Positions 5,657 through 8,428 of a stretch of 8,428 nucleotides of DNA are shown here, piece after piece; the stretch's first letter is position 1, and each line of letters begins with the position of its first letter. Below the pieces are notes generated by a model. The model did not search any database. It saw nothing but the letters and a program-made list of their open reading frames with translations, and was not told the origin of the DNA. The position numbers were made by a program, and so were the translations under genes. Origin of the DNA: Bacteroidales bacterium (GTDB lineage Bacteria; Bacteroidota; Bacteroidia; Bacteroidales; JAADJA01); the NCBI GenBank assembly GCA_030635465.1, contig DAOVYU010000027.1, positions 1-8,428 of the forward strand, given 5' to 3'.

Positions 5657-8428
5657 CTATTTTACCAGGGATATCTTTTTAGTTAATGTTAACCCATTTG
5701 ATTTAATTTCAAGATAATAAATGCCATTAGGATAATCTGACATATCAATTTGTAATTGATTATCGGATATATGTTTTATTCGACCAGTTTTTTCGGACTT
5801 TCCTTGCAGGTCATAAATTGAAATTTGCTCAATTAATAATCCATTACTAGTGCTGACATTAATTATTCCTTGAGATGGATTAGGAAAAATATTCAATCCA
5901 TTCTCAATTTCATTTTTTTTTACTGTTGTCGCCACATCTATCATAACTTGAAATGATGTACTGGTTGATAAAGATTGAATTTTCACATGAGCAATACCTA
6001 ATCGGTCATTTATATCATAAAACCAACCTTCAAGTGTCTCCTCAAGTTCTTCAATTGTAAAATATTCTGGTAATTCGACATCATCTACTTTCACCATATC
6101 AGGATGTCCATGGGCGTGAACTTCAAATAGATATTGACGCAATGATGGCTTTCCTTCATAATCCCCAATGCTTTCTCCAACAGAAATGGTTACAATTCCA
6201 CTGTTGCCAAAATCGGGACCATTACATTCAAACAAAGTTTTTGAAAAAGCACCGGTACGGTGTTCACGGGATATACCATCATCTTCATACATTTCAAAAG
6301 AAGAATATCCATGGGGATAAACATCTAAAGTTACAGGGTCTTTGGGGAATTGATTATCATATAGCATTTCGGGATACATGGGGATAATGGCTCCAGCTTT
6401 GACAAAAACAGGACAAACCGATAAATCTGCTGGATAATCATTTAAATATACCGATCCTTCAAACACAGTTCCATCCCAATAATCCACCCATTTTCCTGTT
6501 GGGAAATAAATACTATCCCGAACATAAGCTGGTTCGTAAACAGGGGCTATAAGCATATCAGAGCCACTCATAAACTGGTATTGTGTGGATGTGCTATAAG
6601 TCACAGGATCATCAGGAAATTCAAGTACCATAGCACGTACAGCTGGGACACCTGATTCGTAAGCTTCATTGCAGAGAGAATACATGTAAGGAGTCAGGCG
6701 CATTTTTAATTTTAGATATTTCCGGTTAATGTCCGTTATATTGGTACCATAATTCCATGGGTGTTTATCATTGGATGCCCACCCTGACATGGTATAATTA
6801 ACCGGAATAAAAGTCTTCCACTGCAAGTCACGCGCATAAGAAGTTGCACTTCCTCCAAAAATCCCATCCACATCACTGGAGGCCAGGTTATATCCAGACA
6901 ACCCTGACCCAATAAAAGTTGGAATGTGAAAGCGGATATATTCAAAACTACCCGATTGGTCGCCCGACCATACTACTGAATATCTTTGTGTCCCGGCCCA
7001 ACCACATACAGACCAAACGTAACCTCGCTCATCACAATTATTTTCAATCCCTTCATAGGCAGCCTTGCAGGCATTCAAAGCATTCAGATAACCTGAGCCT
7101 ACCCAGGCCACATCCAGCTTACATGCCCTTGTACCTGCAGTTCCTACTTCCCAGGCTATCTGAGAGACCCCATTTTCTGTCCATAATCCAGTATGAAAGC
7201 CTCGTTCAGCAAGTTCTTCTACAACATATGGTAATTCCACATATCCGCAACCATAACCATCATTCGGCAATATCCAGCCACCCGGCAAATCATAATCACG
7301 GTATTTATCCGCAACCAGCTCAATTACATCAGGGGTAGTTTGACCTCCGGCATTATAACAGTCCGCATCACCCAGTTCAAGTCCCCATCGAGGAGGAAGG
7401 ATTGGCCTACCAGTAAGTTCAGTATAACCATCCAAAATCTCCTTTAACGATGGTCCATAAAAATAAAAACAATCAAATCTGTTTTCCTGGTGGGAAACAC
7501 CAGTTATATTCCTAAAATCATATTCCCCTTTTGCAAAAGTATTTCTGAATGCGCCATAGCCATATGTACTCATATAGAAAGGAACCGGATTTGGCACTGC
7601 GCCATCATCCCAGTTTTGAATTTCTTTTGAGATTTTAATTTTTGTATTCTTGTGAGAGAAATATCCATTTTGCATACCTCCACCATAAAAATATTCATCT
7701 TCATGTGGTTCCAAATACTGAAAAGTCCGGGTACCATAATCCAGACCCTGAAATTCACTCCAGATCAATGTTTCATTGTCACTTTCATAAAGTGAAAACC
7801 TGAGTGGATTTTTATTCACCCTGAGATTAAGCATATTGGTTGTAACCAAATAGTGATCCCCCTCATCGGACCAGTTGATCTCAATTAATGGAAAATCATA
7901 ACTCACTACAATATAGTCGCCAGCAGGATTATAGAAATTTCCATTGGGCGCCAACCAAATTCGGAACATATCATCCTTGTAAAAAATAACCCTGACTTTT
8001 GAATTACCACAAGTAATTTCAACTGTATTGGTATCTACTTCAAAATTGGAAATATTTCCAACAACATTTGAATTACTCACCAGTGTTTTGGTAAGGGTAT
8101 CATTATTCATATTTTCATCGTTGGGAAGAGATGTAAAAAACTGAAAATCATATGAACCAGATGTATTCATATTGATGGGAGTAAATTCAATATCCATGGT
8201 TTGATTGGAAAGAAATGGTGTTGTGGCAGCAGGAATGGTAACAGATTCCTGAAATAAACCATCCAGTGAATAAGCAACCATAAAATCTTCGGTAATATCC
8301 TCGTATCCAAAATTCTTAACCCTGGCTATGATTGGTTCAGACCAGGAATAATTATCGGGAGTATTTTCTGGCGCAACCAGTTTGGACACCCCCGCATCAT
8401 GATCTGTATCAATATAATAAACGGCACC
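5657..8428 (-). CDS. Secreted glycoside hydrolase family 31 enzyme with T9SS sorting domain (5' end outside window)
   Basis: The frame is open to the right edge, so 923 residues are visible and the start lies outside; the GTG at 8389 is internal (upstream codons read YYIDTDHDAGVSKLVAP). Residue numbers here count from the edge. Domains in order: a CARDB/Ig-like beta domain (about 8-120), the GH31 N-terminal beta-sandwich (about 130-330), the GH31 (beta/alpha)8 barrel (about 340-650), C-terminal beta domains including a DUF5110-like part (VYPHGYSSFEMYEDDG, about 703-718), and a type A sorting domain (about 842-923, IFPNPSQG ... NGIYYLEI). The likely nucleophile is Asp439 in KLDVAWVG (codon 7112-7114) and the acid/base Asp490 in WSGDQSG (6959-6961). 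GWAGTQRY and IPTFIGSGLSGY are further clade signatures. KLDVAWVG departs from the WxDMNE form of alpha-glucosidases and xylosidases. I associate it with GH31 alpha-galactosidase and alpha-N-acetylgalactosaminidase clades, so the substrate is uncertain. The enzyme should act outside the outer membrane. No SusC/SusD genes adjoin it here. Confidence 0.88.
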   Translation of the reverse strand, partial: GAVYYIDTDHDAGVSKLVAPENTPDNYSWSEPIIARVKNFGYEDITEDFMVAYSLDGLFQESVTIPAATTPFLSNQTMDIEFTPINMNTSGSYDFQFFTSLPNDENMNNDTLTKTLVSNSNVVGNISNFEVDTNTVEITCGNSKVRVIFYKDDMFRIWLAPNGNFYNPAGDYIVVSYDFPLIEINWSDEGDHYLVTTNMLNLRVNKNPLRFSLYESDNETLIWSEFQGLDYGTRTFQYLEPHEDEYFYGGGMQNGYFSHKNTKIKISKEIQNWDDGAVPNPVPFYMSTYGYGAFRNTFAKGEYDFRNITGVSHQENRFDCFYFYGPSLKEILDGYTELTGRPILPPRWGLELGDADCYNAGGQTTPDVIELVADKYRDYDLPGGWILPNDGYGCGYVELPYVVEELAERGFHTGLWTENGVSQIAWEVGTAGTRACKLDVAWVGSGYLNALNACKAAYEGIENNCDERGYVWSVCGWAGTQRYSVVWSGDQSGSFEYIRFHIPTFIGSGLSGYNLASSDVDGIFGGSATSYARDLQWKTFIPVNYTMSGWASNDKHPWNYGTNITDINRKYLKLKMRLTPYMYSLCNEAYESGVPAVRAMVLEFPDDPVTYSTSTQYQFMSGSDMLIAPVYEPAYVRDSIYFPTGKWVDYWDGTVFEGSVYLNDYPADLSVCPVFVKAGAIIPMYPEMLYDNQFPKDPVTLDVYPHGYSSFEMYEDDGISREHRTGAFSKTLFECNGPDFGNSGIVTISVGESIGDYEGKPSLRQYLFEVHAHGHPDMVKVDDVELPEYFTIEELEETLEGWFYDINDRLGIAHVKIQSLSTSTSFQVMIDVATTVKKNEIENGLNIFPNPSQGIINVSTSNGLLIEQISIYDLQGKSEKTGRIKHISDNQLQIDMSDYPNGIYYLEIKSNGLTLTKKISLVK

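Noticed and set aside
6142..7338. Plus-strand open frames within the GH31 gene (6142-6387, 6919-7338)
   Set aside because: They are antisense shadows of conserved GH31 sequence, and their composition (many His, Pro and Gln) is typical of reverse-strand reading.
8387..8389. GTG as start of the GH31 gene
   Set aside because: The frame remains open to the window edge with plausible domain sequence upstream, so this valine is internal and the gene is truncated by the edge.

Overview
The window looks like a chromosomal segment from a member of the Bacteroidota (Bacteroidales/Marinilabiliales-like; the genus cannot be told). The base composition is AT-rich. Two large secreted proteins end in type A sorting domains of the type IX secretion system (T9SS), which is specific to this phylum. 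Promoter-like sites match the Bacteroidota -7 consensus TAnnTTTG, and convincing Shine-Dalgarno sites are mostly absent.

Layout. Positions 1-700 hold a small REP-associated tyrosine transposase (RAYT/Y1 family, HUH motif). It is bracketed by two nearly identical REP-like palindromes exactly 650 bp apart. The right palindrome abuts the 5' end of a class IV aminotransferase gene (PabC-like). The aminotransferase's usual start appears to be missing, and its open frame runs back through the palindrome into the transposase gene. Next, on the plus strand, is a 746-residue secreted T9SS cargo protein of unknown function (1413-3653).

From 3669 to the right edge all genes are on the minus strand. A compact three-gene operon (read from 4755 down to 3669) encodes a small membrane protein, a six-helix membrane protein and a winged-helix regulator whose start overlaps the membrane gene. 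Its promoter region carries a cluster of TAGTTTW half-sites, a plausible operator. Next comes a YjjG-type HAD nucleotidase with its own candidate promoter. Last is a large T9SS-secreted glycoside hydrolase family 31 enzyme whose 5' end lies beyond the window.

How the genes relate. There is no single pathway. The two T9SS cargos are exported proteins, and the GH31 enzyme probably cleaves an alpha-linked sugar outside the cell or at its surface. No SusC/SusD transport pair or sugar regulator is visible next to it. The aminotransferase and the nucleotidase are housekeeping metabolism (pABA/folate-type chemistry and nucleotide clean-up). The most unusual spot is the left end, where a RAYT with its own palindromes sits exactly at the start of a metabolic gene. 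The second is the regulator/membrane operon with its half-site cluster.
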